Positions 1 to 8,196 of a stretch of DNA of 11,802 bases are shown piece after piece. The position numbers and the translations under genes were made by a program. Numbering within the stretch: the stretch's first letter is position 1; every line of letters starts with the position of its first letter. The notes below the pieces were generated by a model. It ran no database searches. It was not told the origin of the DNA and worked only from the letters and a program-made list of their open reading frames with translations. The DNA comes from Cerioporus squamosus (Eukaryota; Basidiomycota; Agaricomycetes; Polyporales; Polyporaceae), in assembly GCA_022592435.1 (NCBI GenBank), contig JABYQS010000871.1:1-11802 (forward strand), written 5' to 3'.

Positions 1-718
1 TGGGGCCGGGTCAGGAGCGGACGGTGGGACTTCCATACCGCTAGGTGCATCGAAATCCGCGACGTTCCATCCATCGCAAAGTACGGCGTCAAACCTCTCA
101 TCGGGCACCCCGCCCCTGGACTTCACGACTCTCCGGGGCATGCACACGACGTATCTGGAGCGACTGGTCACAGGGAGCCTACTCTCTCATCCTGCACTTA
201 CGAACATCATTCGAATGATTCTGGAGGTGTGTGAGCGATTTGCTGCCCAGGTTGAGCGGTGGGGCGGTGACGTCCTTCCTGCCCTGCTGTTCGAAGGGAG
301 CATTGCCACTCGCGATAATAGGGTTGGAGACATGGTCGCGGAGCGGTACGCCATTGTCGGCGAGATCGATGAGACCCTGCATACGCTCCTGGATGCTTTC
401 TACGAGCAGCTCTCGCTCTCGACGACGCTCCAGCCCTTCTCGGCTACCGCGGACGCCACCAAGTCCGTGCTGTACAACGCGAGCGCCACAGGTATCATGG
501 GCAACACGACTGGCCTCGGGTTCGGATTCAACACTTTCGTGCGGACGCGTCGCGGGAAGCGTCTTGAAGGGTACGAGGAGGTCCGCAGACACGTCGAACG
601 GCTCCTCTTACGCCTGGACTTCAACGGGCAGTTGTCGAAGCCAAGGACTCGGAGGCGTTCAAACGAAGACGCGCATGCCGCGGAGGAGGATATCTTGAAG
701 CAGGGCGGTCTGGCATAG
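1..718 (+). CDS. Gamma-tubulin complex component (Spc97/Spc98 family), C-terminal part
   Basis: The frame starting at base 2 is open from the window edge to a TAG at 716-718, giving about 238 residues of a protein that starts outside the window. Near the start, the stretch around LDFTTLRGMHTTYLERL resembles the GCP C-terminal domain pattern in which a D-F-x-x-L-x-x-x-H-x-x-[FY]-L helix precedes the last helices. Near the end, RRHVERLLLRLDFNG (about 585-630) matches the L-L-x-R-L-D-[FY]-N signature that closes Spc97/Spc98 proteins. Members of this family form the gamma-tubulin ring complex that nucleates microtubules at spindle pole bodies. Which GCP this is (GCP4-, 5- or 6-like seem likelier than GCP2/3) cannot be told from the fragment. 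It ends in a charged tail of about 25 residues. The ATG at 140 lies inside the conserved region and is not the real start. No intron is needed in this portion. Confidence 0.75.
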   Translation, partial: GAGSGADGGTSIPLGASKSATFHPSQSTASNLSSGTPPLDFTTLRGMHTTYLERLVTGSLLSHPALTNIIRMILEVCERFAAQVERWGGDVLPALLFEGSIATRDNRVGDMVAERYAIVGEIDETLHTLLDAFYEQLSLSTTLQPFSATADATKSVLYNASATGIMGNTTGLGFGFNTFVRTRRGKRLEGYEEVRRHVERLLLRLDFNGQLSKPRTRRRSNEDAHAAEEDILKQGGLA

Positions 719-1268
719 GCGAGCGATGTCCTATGGTCCGGTACTACGCGAGGCCACAGAAAGGTGGGTTGCATGCACTTGCATAGAATACCCTGCTGAC
801 CATTCTGGACCATTGCATTGCAGCGTAAGCGATATCCCATACGACAATGGTTCGTGTCCGTGACGCGTGGGAGCGTGTCGGCTGGCGTCATTGTGTAGTG
901 CGTAGTCAGTCTTGTGTTGCCCGGCCGGCTCACAGTGGCGTGGCATCCAACAATCGCTCTCCATGCAATCATCCGTATCCGAAAGCTGGCCAAAGAGAGT
1001 CGCAACGCTTTGTCCCAGCGACGCCCAGCGCGGAAACCATGTCGACATGAACCCAATGCTGTGGCCCATCCCGTCCACAGCCGGACTTTGCCTAACCATG
1101 GTGGCCGGAACATTTAAACACCCCATCCTGCAAGCCTTCCCCTGCCTCGCTCCTGTACTTCCTCTCCCCATAGCGCAACTTACCCCCTGTCCCCAAGGTG
1201 AGTGTGCCCAAGCTGCTTGGTGTCATGCGAACCCCCGTTGATCAAACAGACTGCAGTCGCAATCGCCA
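719..1268 (+). promoter_or_regulatory. Intergenic region: 3'UTR of the GCP gene, then promoter and 5'UTR of the leucine-rich gene
   Basis: I see no convincing gene in these 550 bases. Several short open frames exist, but none has domain-like content. A TTTAAA TATA-like box lies at 1113-1118, followed by a pyrimidine-rich stretch (about 1135-1195) of the kind seen around fungal transcription starts. A predicted 5'UTR intron (1198-1256) is listed separately. The transcription start itself cannot be placed from sequence alone. Confidence 0.5.
1198..1256 (+). other. Predicted 5'UTR intron of the intact leucine-rich gene
   Basis: A strong donor GTGAGT at 1198 is followed by a TTGAT branch-like site (about 1239-1243) and the acceptor CTGCAG ending at 1256, for a 59-nt intron typical of basidiomycetes. 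It ends 12 nt before the ATG at 1269. Upstream, the frame that would be continuous with the CDS has stops and no ATG after the TATA-like box, so the intron is in the untranslated leader. It contains an ATG at 1225, out of frame with the CDS, that splicing would remove. Confidence 0.55.
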
Positions 1269-2642
1269 ATGCCTGTATACGTCGAGTTCCTCAACAGCCA
1301 CCCGGCTCCGATCTACTATGCCGACCCGATGACCGCTTTCCGTGACCTCCGCACTCGCGCGTTGAAAGCAGAGACACTCGTCATCCACGAATTATCCGTC
1401 GATAACGCCTTCACCGATGGTGTTCCCGAGCTTCTCGACGAAATCAAGCCTTCTGTCGAGGACCTCTCCATCAGCGTCGTACCTTCCGACGGCCAGCTTC
1501 GCCAATGCCCACTCTACGACCTCCACCCCAGCGAGTTTCGGCGGCTGAAGAAGTTGACCGTTGGTGGTTTCTATCCGTCGAGCCTGAACAACGCCTTCGA
1601 CCTTCTCCAGCGGTTGGAGCTACGGGCGAGTGGCCCTCTCATGCCATGCGTCAACTTGCATGTCCTTTTGACGGGGATGAATAACTGGAGCTCTCTCACG
1701 GAGCTCTGTCTCCACCACTACATGCGTGTCTTCACCACCGACCCGCTTCCTGATGGTTATGTCGTCCCTGCTGGTCTTCCGCCGAGGCTCGAGAGGCTTG
1801 TGGTCGAGGACGCACCAAATGAGGTGTGGTCACTCCTTTCCCAGCTCATCTTACCGCCCCACGTACGGTTGCATCTCATCGCCTCTTGCCCCTCATTTCC
1901 TGTCGACGCCGGCCCGCTGTTCCAGATGCTCACCCCGACACATTCCCTCGAATTCTCCGCTGCACAGAGCAAGGTCGATCTTCCAATCCTTGGGCAAGTA
2001 TCAGAAATCCTTGTCGACTTCACCGACAACCTGAAGATCACCGGCGTGGCGAACCAGGTGAACACTATCATCCTCGAAATTCGCGCACCCCCTCCTCTTC
2101 CTGGTAGCATGGCGAGCCGCCCTGCCCTCCTGAGCGCAGCCATCCGGCGGCTCCCCGAACTGTTCAACAATGGGCTCGGGCCTGAGCAACAGTCAGTCAG
2201 GAAGCTCGTTGTGGACGCGGATGTCTCGCATATGTCCAAGCATGATTGGCTTCGCCCTCTAGGACGGTACGGCGGTTTATGGGAACTCTACGTCACCGAC
2301 CGCGCAATGGGCAGCTCACGCGCTGTTCTGAAAGCGCTCTGCGAGTCCGGAGATGCCTACCTCGTGTGCCCCCACCTGTACACTCTCGAGTTGTCGGGCT
2401 TCGCGTACGGGAACGAGAAGGACTTCGCTGCGCTTCTGCGCACCGTGGAGACGAGGCACGACCACCAAAACGACCTGGCGAACCTGACAGTGCGTTATCT
2501 TTGCGACCCACCGGCCACCGCGGAGTCGCTGGCGAACCTGAGTGACATCGAGGAGGAGGTGAAGGCGAAAGCACCCAACACGGTTGTGCAGGTCGAATTG
2601 TCGCAGGATGGTCTGCGGGGAGTCAACGGGGGTTACTGGTGA
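1269..2642 (+). CDS. Leucine-rich (F-box/LRR-like) protein, intact member of a local family
   Basis: This is an uninterrupted 457-residue frame from ATG 1269 to TGA 2640-2642. I do not recognise a named protein. Irregular leucine-rich units recur along it, for example LKKLTV, LQRLEL, LTELCL, LERLVV, VRKLVV, LWELYV, LYTLEL and LANLTV, in the style of the very large F-box/LRR-like families of Agaricomycetes. In those families the repeats bind substrates for SCF ubiquitin ligases. However, no N-terminal F-box (an LPxE[LI] type motif) is visible: the protein begins directly with a T-A-F-R-D-L-R helix. No signal peptide or membrane segment is seen. Residues about 130-215 align by eye with the two frame-disrupted relatives at 8994 and 10896 (W-S-x-L-x-x-x-x-x followed by L-x-x-x-x-V/L-E-D and a L-x-L-P-x-x-V motif). 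The start is supported by the upstream TATA-like box and 5'UTR intron. An F-box-derived or orphan role is inference. Confidence 0.8.
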   Translation: MPVYVEFLNSHPAPIYYADPMTAFRDLRTRALKAETLVIHELSVDNAFTDGVPELLDEIKPSVEDLSISVVPSDGQLRQCPLYDLHPSEFRRLKKLTVGGFYPSSLNNAFDLLQRLELRASGPLMPCVNLHVLLTGMNNWSSLTELCLHHYMRVFTTDPLPDGYVVPAGLPPRLERLVVEDAPNEVWSLLSQLILPPHVRLHLIASCPSFPVDAGPLFQMLTPTHSLEFSAAQSKVDLPILGQVSEILVDFTDNLKITGVANQVNTIILEIRAPPPLPGSMASRPALLSAAIRRLPELFNNGLGPEQQSVRKLVVDADVSHMSKHDWLRPLGRYGGLWELYVTDRAMGSSRAVLKALCESGDAYLVCPHLYTLELSGFAYGNEKDFAALLRTVETRHDHQNDLANLTVRYLCDPPATAESLANLSDIEEEVKAKAPNTVVQVELSQDGLRGVNGGYW

Positions 2643-3201
2643 TTTCCCATGTCAGGATGTCTCGGATCGCCTTGTACAATCTTTACGTCGTCTGCTTCCA
2701 AATGTATTATACACAACGGTCGTTGCTAGTGATCTATTTCCGCCATGAGTGTTGTACTGTGACATGTATCAGATGTGCTTGAGGCAGCTGGAAGGGGAAT
2801 CTCGAGAACGGCTCAGGACGTCCGATGACAGCGTAGGACAGCGGCGTGGTTAGTGGGTAGCCTCTCGTCAGCAATATTAGTGGGACTATGGCTCGGATAA
2901 GTCCGGCGCATAGTGTATATCCTGCGTGGCAACCTCCGCGTAAGCATGTATGTTCCTCCGCGTCAACACGTTACATACCTTTGCGTCATCCGTGTCGCCT
3001 TCGAGGAAGACAGCCTCGGCCTCAAGCTGATGTTATACCACGCAGTCAACTTCTCTGTTGCCGCAGAACTCCGGAATGTATTCTCCAGCTGCGACATGCC
3101 GGCATCAAGTCCGACAGCGTCTTCTAGTTGCCTGCGGCCCCGTGAACGCTGCGCTCATCTAGGCTCAGCTCTTCTTCCTCAACGCGCGTAGAAGTCAGCA
3201 G
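2643..3201. other. Gene-free stretch with a possible coding relic at about 2913-3128
   Basis: The first part is presumably the 3'UTR of the leucine-rich gene. From about 2913 to 3128 one + frame, free of stops from 2901 to 3191, has C/G-ending codons and a plausible protein composition (the centre reads VAFEEDSLGLKLMLYHAVNF). It has no in-frame ATG before 2946, no recognisable domain and no obvious splice partner, so I cannot call it a gene. Nothing else is recognisable here. Confidence 0.35.
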
Positions 3202-3500
3202 CTCAGGTGTTTTCTACCGCCGGAAGAGGGCGACTGGCTAACATACGGCTTCCAGTTCCCACTGTCCCAGTGTCTGTGCCGGAGATGCCGCCTTTTCTGC
3301 GACTTCCACGATGCCGAACAGGTTAGCATATACGTAGGCACGCAAGTTGGCACCCTCAGGTATAACCTGCCGCCGCCGGGTGAAACAACCAGCAGAGGGC
3401 AACTGGCCGATACACGGCTTCCAATTCCCACTCGTACCGGAGATGCCGCCTTTACTGCGATTTCCACACGGCCGCACATTATTATACACGGCACGCCTTC
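3202..3500. repeat. Imperfect tandem duplication of about 150 bp upstream of the monooxygenase promoter
   Basis: Two copies lie head to tail. Copy A starts with CTCAGGT at 3204 and copy B with CTCAGGT at 3354. They share blocks including AGAGGGCRACTGGC (3225 and 3394), ACGGCTTCCARTTCCCACT (about 3245 and 3414), CCGGAGATGCCGCCTTT (about 3279 and 3438) and CTGCGAYTTCCAC (about 3297 and 3456), plus a decaying tail (GCCGAACA/GCCGCACA, GGCACGC). Relative to each other, copy A carries an extra ~12 nt between the second and third blocks and copy B an extra ~14 nt before the first. The divergence indicates an old duplication. There are no terminal inverted repeats, and no transposase is encoded. The reverse-strand open frame over it is best read as chance. 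Confidence 0.75.
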
Positions 3501-3548
3501 CATCCCAAGGCCACCAGCGCAGTTCATGGTCGTGACCGCTCGGTTCTC

Positions 3549-3556
3549 TATATATA
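3549..3556 (+). promoter_or_regulatory. TATA box of the FAD monooxygenase gene
   Basis: TATATATA lies 77 nt upstream of the ATG at 3633. This leaves room for a start site about 30 nt downstream of the box and a short leader of roughly 50 nt. It lies about 50 bp beyond the tandem duplication. The position is read directly; its function is inferred. Confidence 0.6.
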
Positions 3557-3632
3557 CTGTAGCTTCTCGGCTCGATAACGACACATCGAACCTACCCTTG
3601 CTATCATCCGCTTCACTTTGTGGCCTTTCGCG

Positions 3633-5392
3633 ATGGTGCACTCGTCTTCCAAGAAGGATTTCCAGGTTGCCGTTGTTGGTGGAGGCGTGTGCGGATTAGC
3701 GTGCGCCATCGCACTCCATCGCGCTGGAGTACCCGTGCAACTGTTCGAAGCGGCGGTACGTCGATGTCATCTATTGTCTATCGTACTATGCATCACTCAT
3801 GCAATGCCTCCTTCGCAGGCAAAGTTCGGAGAGATTGGGGCAGGCATCGGCGTGGGTATGTGTTGCCAACAACTGGCATTGCTACTCATACAGTAACGAT
3901 CGTGTTCAGGGCCTAATGCTGTACGCACACTGGACAAAATGGGTTTGCTGGACGCGATCCTCAAGAAGGTCAATCCGGCTGAGCTCATGGCTAGAAGCTT
4001 CTCCTTCTATGAGGGCTTATCTGATAGCCACGAGGCCATCTTCACAGTGAGCCTGCACGATTGCTCGCGCCATGGTGATCGCTAATAGACATCCCTTTTC
4101 CCTCGGCAGTACCCAACCCTTCCGGAGGATAAGGCCATCGGAATACATCGGTACACTCCCCATGCGAGATGATTCAATATCCACGTATTGACTTGTAGTT
4201 GGACAGGGCTGTCTTCCTAGATGCGCTCGTCGATGTGTTCGACCCCAGCATCGCGCACTTCCATAAACGCTGCACCTCCGTTACCGAATCGCCGACCAAC
4301 CCGAAGCGACTGCTCGTATACTTCCAGGATGGAACCACGTTTGAAGCAGACGTGGTCCTCGGTGCTGACGGTGTGAAGAGCGCGGTCCGCAACTTCGTCG
4401 TGGACGGCGAAGATAGGCGCCTCGCGTTTAGCCACACCGTCGCTTATCGCGGCCTGATCCCCTGGCCGAAGCTCCAGGAGGCTGGCTTCAAGATCAACGC
4501 GATGGACCATCCTGTTTGCATCACTGGGCCGAGCAAGGTGAGTGTGGCGAGTGATGACTTGCGGCTGCAGGCTAACGCGCCGCCGCGTCTTCAGCATTTC
4601 ATCTTGTTCCCTATCAAGGACGGAGCGATCGTGAGTACTGACGGCATAGTTGCTCAACTGTGTAGATAGCTGACTTCTGATAGATAAATGTCGTCGCCTT
4701 CTCCAGCTCGTTACGACATCCCGATCGGTGAAGGAGAAGTCAACGAGAAGGCGCAATGGGTGGAAACGGTCACGAGGGATGTCTTGTTCAAGGAATACGA
4801 AGGCTGGGGCCCCGATGTCCAGGCACTGCTGAAGTGCATGCCCGACAAACCTGGCAAGTGGTCCATCCACGTTGTACACCCACCGCTGGAGTCCTACGCC
4901 AAGGGTCGCATTGCGCTCCTCGGGGATGCTGTGAGTACTCCAATGCAAGGGTCCCGTTCTCAGTGACCGATCCTGTTGTAACAGGCACATGCTATGCTCC
5001 CGCACATGGGTGCGGGTGCCGGACAAGGCTTAGAAGACGCTTACTTCCTCTCCCGTCTCCTCAGCCATCCCGAGACGAGCACGGACAACATGGAGGTGCG
5101 CCATGACTTAGCTCAGTTTATTCTCCATGCTCAATACAACTTTTCCGAGTAGGCAGTCCTGCAGGTCTACTCCCGCATTCGCCAGCCCCGGGCGCAGATG
5201 GTATGGGAGGGCAGTCGTTACGCCGGCCGGGTGTACGACATGCAAGGCCCCAGTGAACCCACTGCAGAGGGCATCCGCAAGGACCTAGGCGATATGTACG
5301 ACCCGGTCTGGCACCACGACATGGAAGCGGATGTCGAGCGTGCTGTTGCTTCCCTCCGTGACAGCGGCGCGTTCACCGCCTCCACTCATTAA
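3633..5392 (+). CDS. FAD-dependent monooxygenase, salicylate hydroxylase-like (9 exons, apparent frameshift in exon 7)
   Basis: This is a group A flavoprotein monooxygenase, an NAD(P)H-dependent hydroxylase family acting mostly on aromatic or related small molecules in the cytosol; the substrate is unknown. Predicted exons: 3633-3755, 3819-3855, 3910-4046, 4110-4150, 4207-4537, 4595-4630, 4684-4930, 4985-5095, 5153-5392. The introns are 54-63 nt GT-AG, and the spliced length corresponds to about 433 residues, normal for the family. The FAD-binding Rossmann motif GGGVCG is at residues 16-21. FGEIGAGIGVGPNAVR follows across introns 1-2. The DG motif (GADGVKSAVR) is near residues 165-174, and the GD motif ALLGDAAHAMLPHMGAGAGQ spans the exon 7/8 junction near residue 315. 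In exon 7, the conserved frame starting INVVAF runs into TGA at about 4729, whereas the family-like sequence from RYDIPIG onward lies one base over. One extra base (or two missing) near 4703-4711 explains this, either as a real lesion or a sequencing error. Confidence 0.85.
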
Positions 5393-5692
5393 GCGGATTT
5401 CGGAGATTTCGATAGACCTTACCAGTAACGTAGTCATCCGGACAAGGGACAGAACGTGCAATACTTGCTCATGAACGCTTACAAAGTAGAGCTCGCGCTG
5501 ATAACACTCCGACACAACGTAGCTAGTAAGACAAGTATAGCGACGATCAAAGAGGTATGGGTAGGGCGGGATATCCAGACGGAAGCCAGTGAACTATGAA
5601 CGCAAAACAAACCAATAGTCAGATAGAATAAGGATACATCGTCGTCACCAAATCGTCGTAAGTCGTGTATAGATGATGTCCGTGGTAGACCT
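5393..5692. other. Convergent intergenic spacer, no gene seen
   Basis: These 300 bases separate the stop of the monooxygenase (+) from the stop of the NIPA-like gene (-), so they should hold both 3'UTRs and polyadenylation sites. AT-rich patches such as the one near 5605-5635 are compatible with that. No open frame here has domain-like content. Confidence 0.5.
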
Positions 5693-8196
5693 TCAGGCTT
5701 CCGGGCTTCTCACGTACGATCTCCTCTGCGCGTAGTCGCTCGGCTTCGTGAATCCGGAAGGCATCGTCCGTGAGCGCGTTGCGGCGGTGTCTTCACCGTC
5801 GAACCGATAGACTCGGGCGTATGGGCGAGGCCGCACCTGCGGGACGTTCGGAACAGACGCAGCAGCTCGTACGTCGGGTGAAAACCGCACGCTGGGGCGA
5901 CGCGCGATATCGTCGGTAGCCGGGGTCAGCAGCGGGGGACGCTACGAGCTCGCCGCTGCTAAGGAACCGCGCGGAATCCGAGCTGTCCGCGCTCGGTACA
6001 GTGCTGATTTGCCCACCTGAGCCATGTATGGATACTGAGATCGGACTCTCCACTATAGTCGAGGGAAGCCCGGATACTTCCTCTCTAGACTCCGAGACTT
6101 GGGGCTTCTCCGACATCTCTGAGAGGTGCGTCGCCGTGCGGGCTGGCGAGCGGGATTGCTCTGTCCTGTGTCCGGTGAGCGCCTTGAACCAGCTTGGACG
6201 AGGGTTGGGCGAGAGAGAGCTCCGCCGGGTCGCGCTTCGGACCATGTCGTGGCTGCGTATGCTTCCGTTTGCACCAGTAGAAGCAGAGAGGCGGCTTCGG
6301 GTCTCGCTGGCGGCGGAAAGGGCGGTAGCACGTCGACGCGCACGGATGATGGTGCCAATCGCCCCGCCCGTCATGCGCAGAGAATCAATACCGGGTTCTT
6401 CTGTCTTGAGCACGATAGCCCGCTTCTCTCGTCGCGCGAGGTCAACAGAGTCAATGTCGGGCACGGGACCCGCCTCAAGGTCATCCGTAGAGCGCGCCGC
6501 GCCCCCGTCCAGGTCGGGGGTTGTGGTACGAGAGCGGATGCGGCGGGACTGGCGCGATCGCATCGTGCCACCACGTGCGAGTTCGACCTCCCGTGCTGCC
6601 AGGGGGTTCACCTCTTGGCGCGCTGCTTCGAGGAGTATCGTGGTGCGCTCATCAACCTAGGCAGCTGGTGTCAACAGGACCACATGATCGAGCAACGGCG
6701 GACTCACGTTTGTTAAGCTTCGGGGATCCACTTTTGTCATCTGAAGGATGGTGATACCCGTGCAAATGACAGCGAATGCCAACACAATGGTGATGATCTG
6801 GGATGCGCTGGCCTTGAGTCCTTGGTACAGTATCTGGGTTTAGTGGGTCAGACAGTCAAACAATGACAAGTCGGACCAACAACGCACCACCGAGGTCACC
6901 AACGTGCAGAACGTGACTATATGCGTGATGAGCAATGGGCTGCTAGATACCAAGATGGGGAACTCACAGGTCACGTAGTAGGTCGGCGTAACTGATTGAT
7001 CCGTTAGCCTGTAAAACACTGCAAGACACGGGAGGGCTCACCCATCGCTGTGAACAGTTTAAGGGTCATAATCGACTCGCGGAGGATGTGATATGGATAC
7101 CCACCTGTGTTGAACATCGCCAAGGCCACGTTGAGGTAGTAAATCTCGGTCACTGCAGCGCGTGATGGTCAGTATAGCTGGGTGGAAGCTCTCATGTTTG
7201 GTGACTGACAGAGAGTAACGATCACGAATACGAGGAGAAAATAGATAAACCAATTCTTGAACTAGGAGTTCGTCAGTACATATTTATGCTCGCGAAGAGG
7301 GTTGACACGAACTTGGTTATCTCCTCGGATTGAGGTGACAATGGACGCCCCAAGACCTTGCGTGCAGCTGACACTAAGCCCGCCGATGAGACTGCATACA
7401 CCCTGCATATCCCTTAGTACATAATGACGCATATACGGTTGCAGGAAGACCACTCACCAAGTATGGCATCATAGACTTATGACCCCACTTCGGCGCGGCC
7501 CATAACGCAAGGACCACAGCCGCCGCAATCACGACTCCGCCGTACGCGAGGAACCATGGCGCGAGGAACAGGTGCTTAAAGCCCTCGATTGTTGAAACGC
7601 TTTGCTCTTCCGGCCCGTTAAGTGCAAGTATAGAGGCTCCTAGCAGACACTGAACGGACGAGATCCAGCCAAAGAGCGACAGCTTCTCCTTCAGCAGGAA
7701 GTGGGACAGAATGGAGGAGATGACGACAGAGAGCGCGCCCATAGGTGTCTGAGACAAAGGGTATGTTCACACTTGCGCATGACCGCGATGTTGGGAGAGG
7801 GGGAGACATACCACGACAATGGCCTCCACAAATGCATACGCGCCGAAGTTGCAAAGTTCTCCGAGAATCATGATGATCATCCCCGTCCACCACATAGGCT
7901 ACGAGTTGTGTGGCGCATGATGTGAGTTGCGGGTTCAGTGAGAATAGCAGCGCGCGTACGCACCGACTTGAGATAAGCCACACCCTCGCCCGCGACATGT
8001 CCCTTCTGCGAGCTCAGTAACCCCTTCTTCTTGAACACGAAAGAAGAGCCGATGAGGACCCCAGACCCAATCGCGAGGGCCACCCCGACTCTGTGGAAGG
8101 CGGGGAATTGTCAAAGCTTCCATATGTTATTAGGCGGAAGAAAGCACTGTAGACTCACGCGCGATACTGAGAGGGCTGGCTATCCGACGACGACAT
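5693..8196 (-). CDS. NIPA/DUF803-family magnesium transporter-like membrane protein (12-13 exons, with a 6-nt microexon)
   Basis: This gene is read on the minus strand from ATG 8196-8194. Exons for the membrane core: 8196-8159, 8090-7964, 7898-7812, 7748-7458, 7402-7313, 7261-7210, 7152-7105, 7047-7042, 6991-6968, 6916-6888, 6833-6708. The introns are 50-68 nt GT-AG, and the spliced core is exactly 306 codons. It carries NIPA hallmarks: ALAIGSGVLIGSSFVFKKKG (TM1), PMWWTGMIIMILGELCNFGA, EAIVVTPMGALSVVISSIL, then later FNTAMVTPTYYVTFTF and GLKASASQIITIVLAF. Characterised NIPA proteins move Mg2+ across plasma or endosomal membranes, with about nine membrane helices. Exon 12 (6656 downward) encodes a long, Ser/Arg-rich, presumably cytoplasmic tail including EPGIDSLRMTGGAIGTIIRA. 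The tail frame stops at 5795-5793. A more protein-like sequence (PSVRFSPD... YARVYRFDGED) lies one frame over and ends at 5693, reachable by a 58-nt intron 5999-5942 (weak donor GTACCG) or a frameshift. With that intron the protein would be about 607 residues. Confidence 0.88.

Noticed and set aside
400..1113. Minus-strand open frame of 237 codons
   Set aside because: It overlaps the conserved C-terminus of the gamma-tubulin complex gene and the promoter of the next gene, and shows no recognisable domain.
3202..3500. The duplication as a CRISPR array or insertion sequence
   Set aside because: There are only two diverged units, no spacers of regular size, no terminal inverted repeats, no encoded transposase, and the surrounding genes are eukaryotic.
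3195..3641. Minus-strand open frame over the tandem duplication
   Set aside because: It crosses the TATA box and start codon of the monooxygenase, and its only structure comes from the DNA duplication itself.
4151..4198. Intron 4 of the monooxygenase ending at the proximal TAG
   Set aside because: That junction shifts the frame to a stop within a few codons, whereas the CAG at 4206 restores the conserved HRAVFLDAL reading.
4217..5026. Long minus-strand open frame (269 codons) opposite the monooxygenase
   Set aside because: It runs through conserved exons and introns of the flavoprotein on the other strand, has no domain-like content, and is the usual shadow of GC-rich coding DNA.
6001..6660. 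Plus-strand open frame of 219 codons
   Set aside because: It is antisense to the Ser/Arg-rich tail exon of the NIPA-like gene; its low-complexity composition mirrors that exon.
7042..7104. Treating 7104-6992 as one 113-nt intron in the NIPA-like gene
   Set aside because: It keeps the frame but drops the Ala-Met before VTPTYYV that fungal NIPA proteins typically have; two standard-size introns with a microexon fit better.
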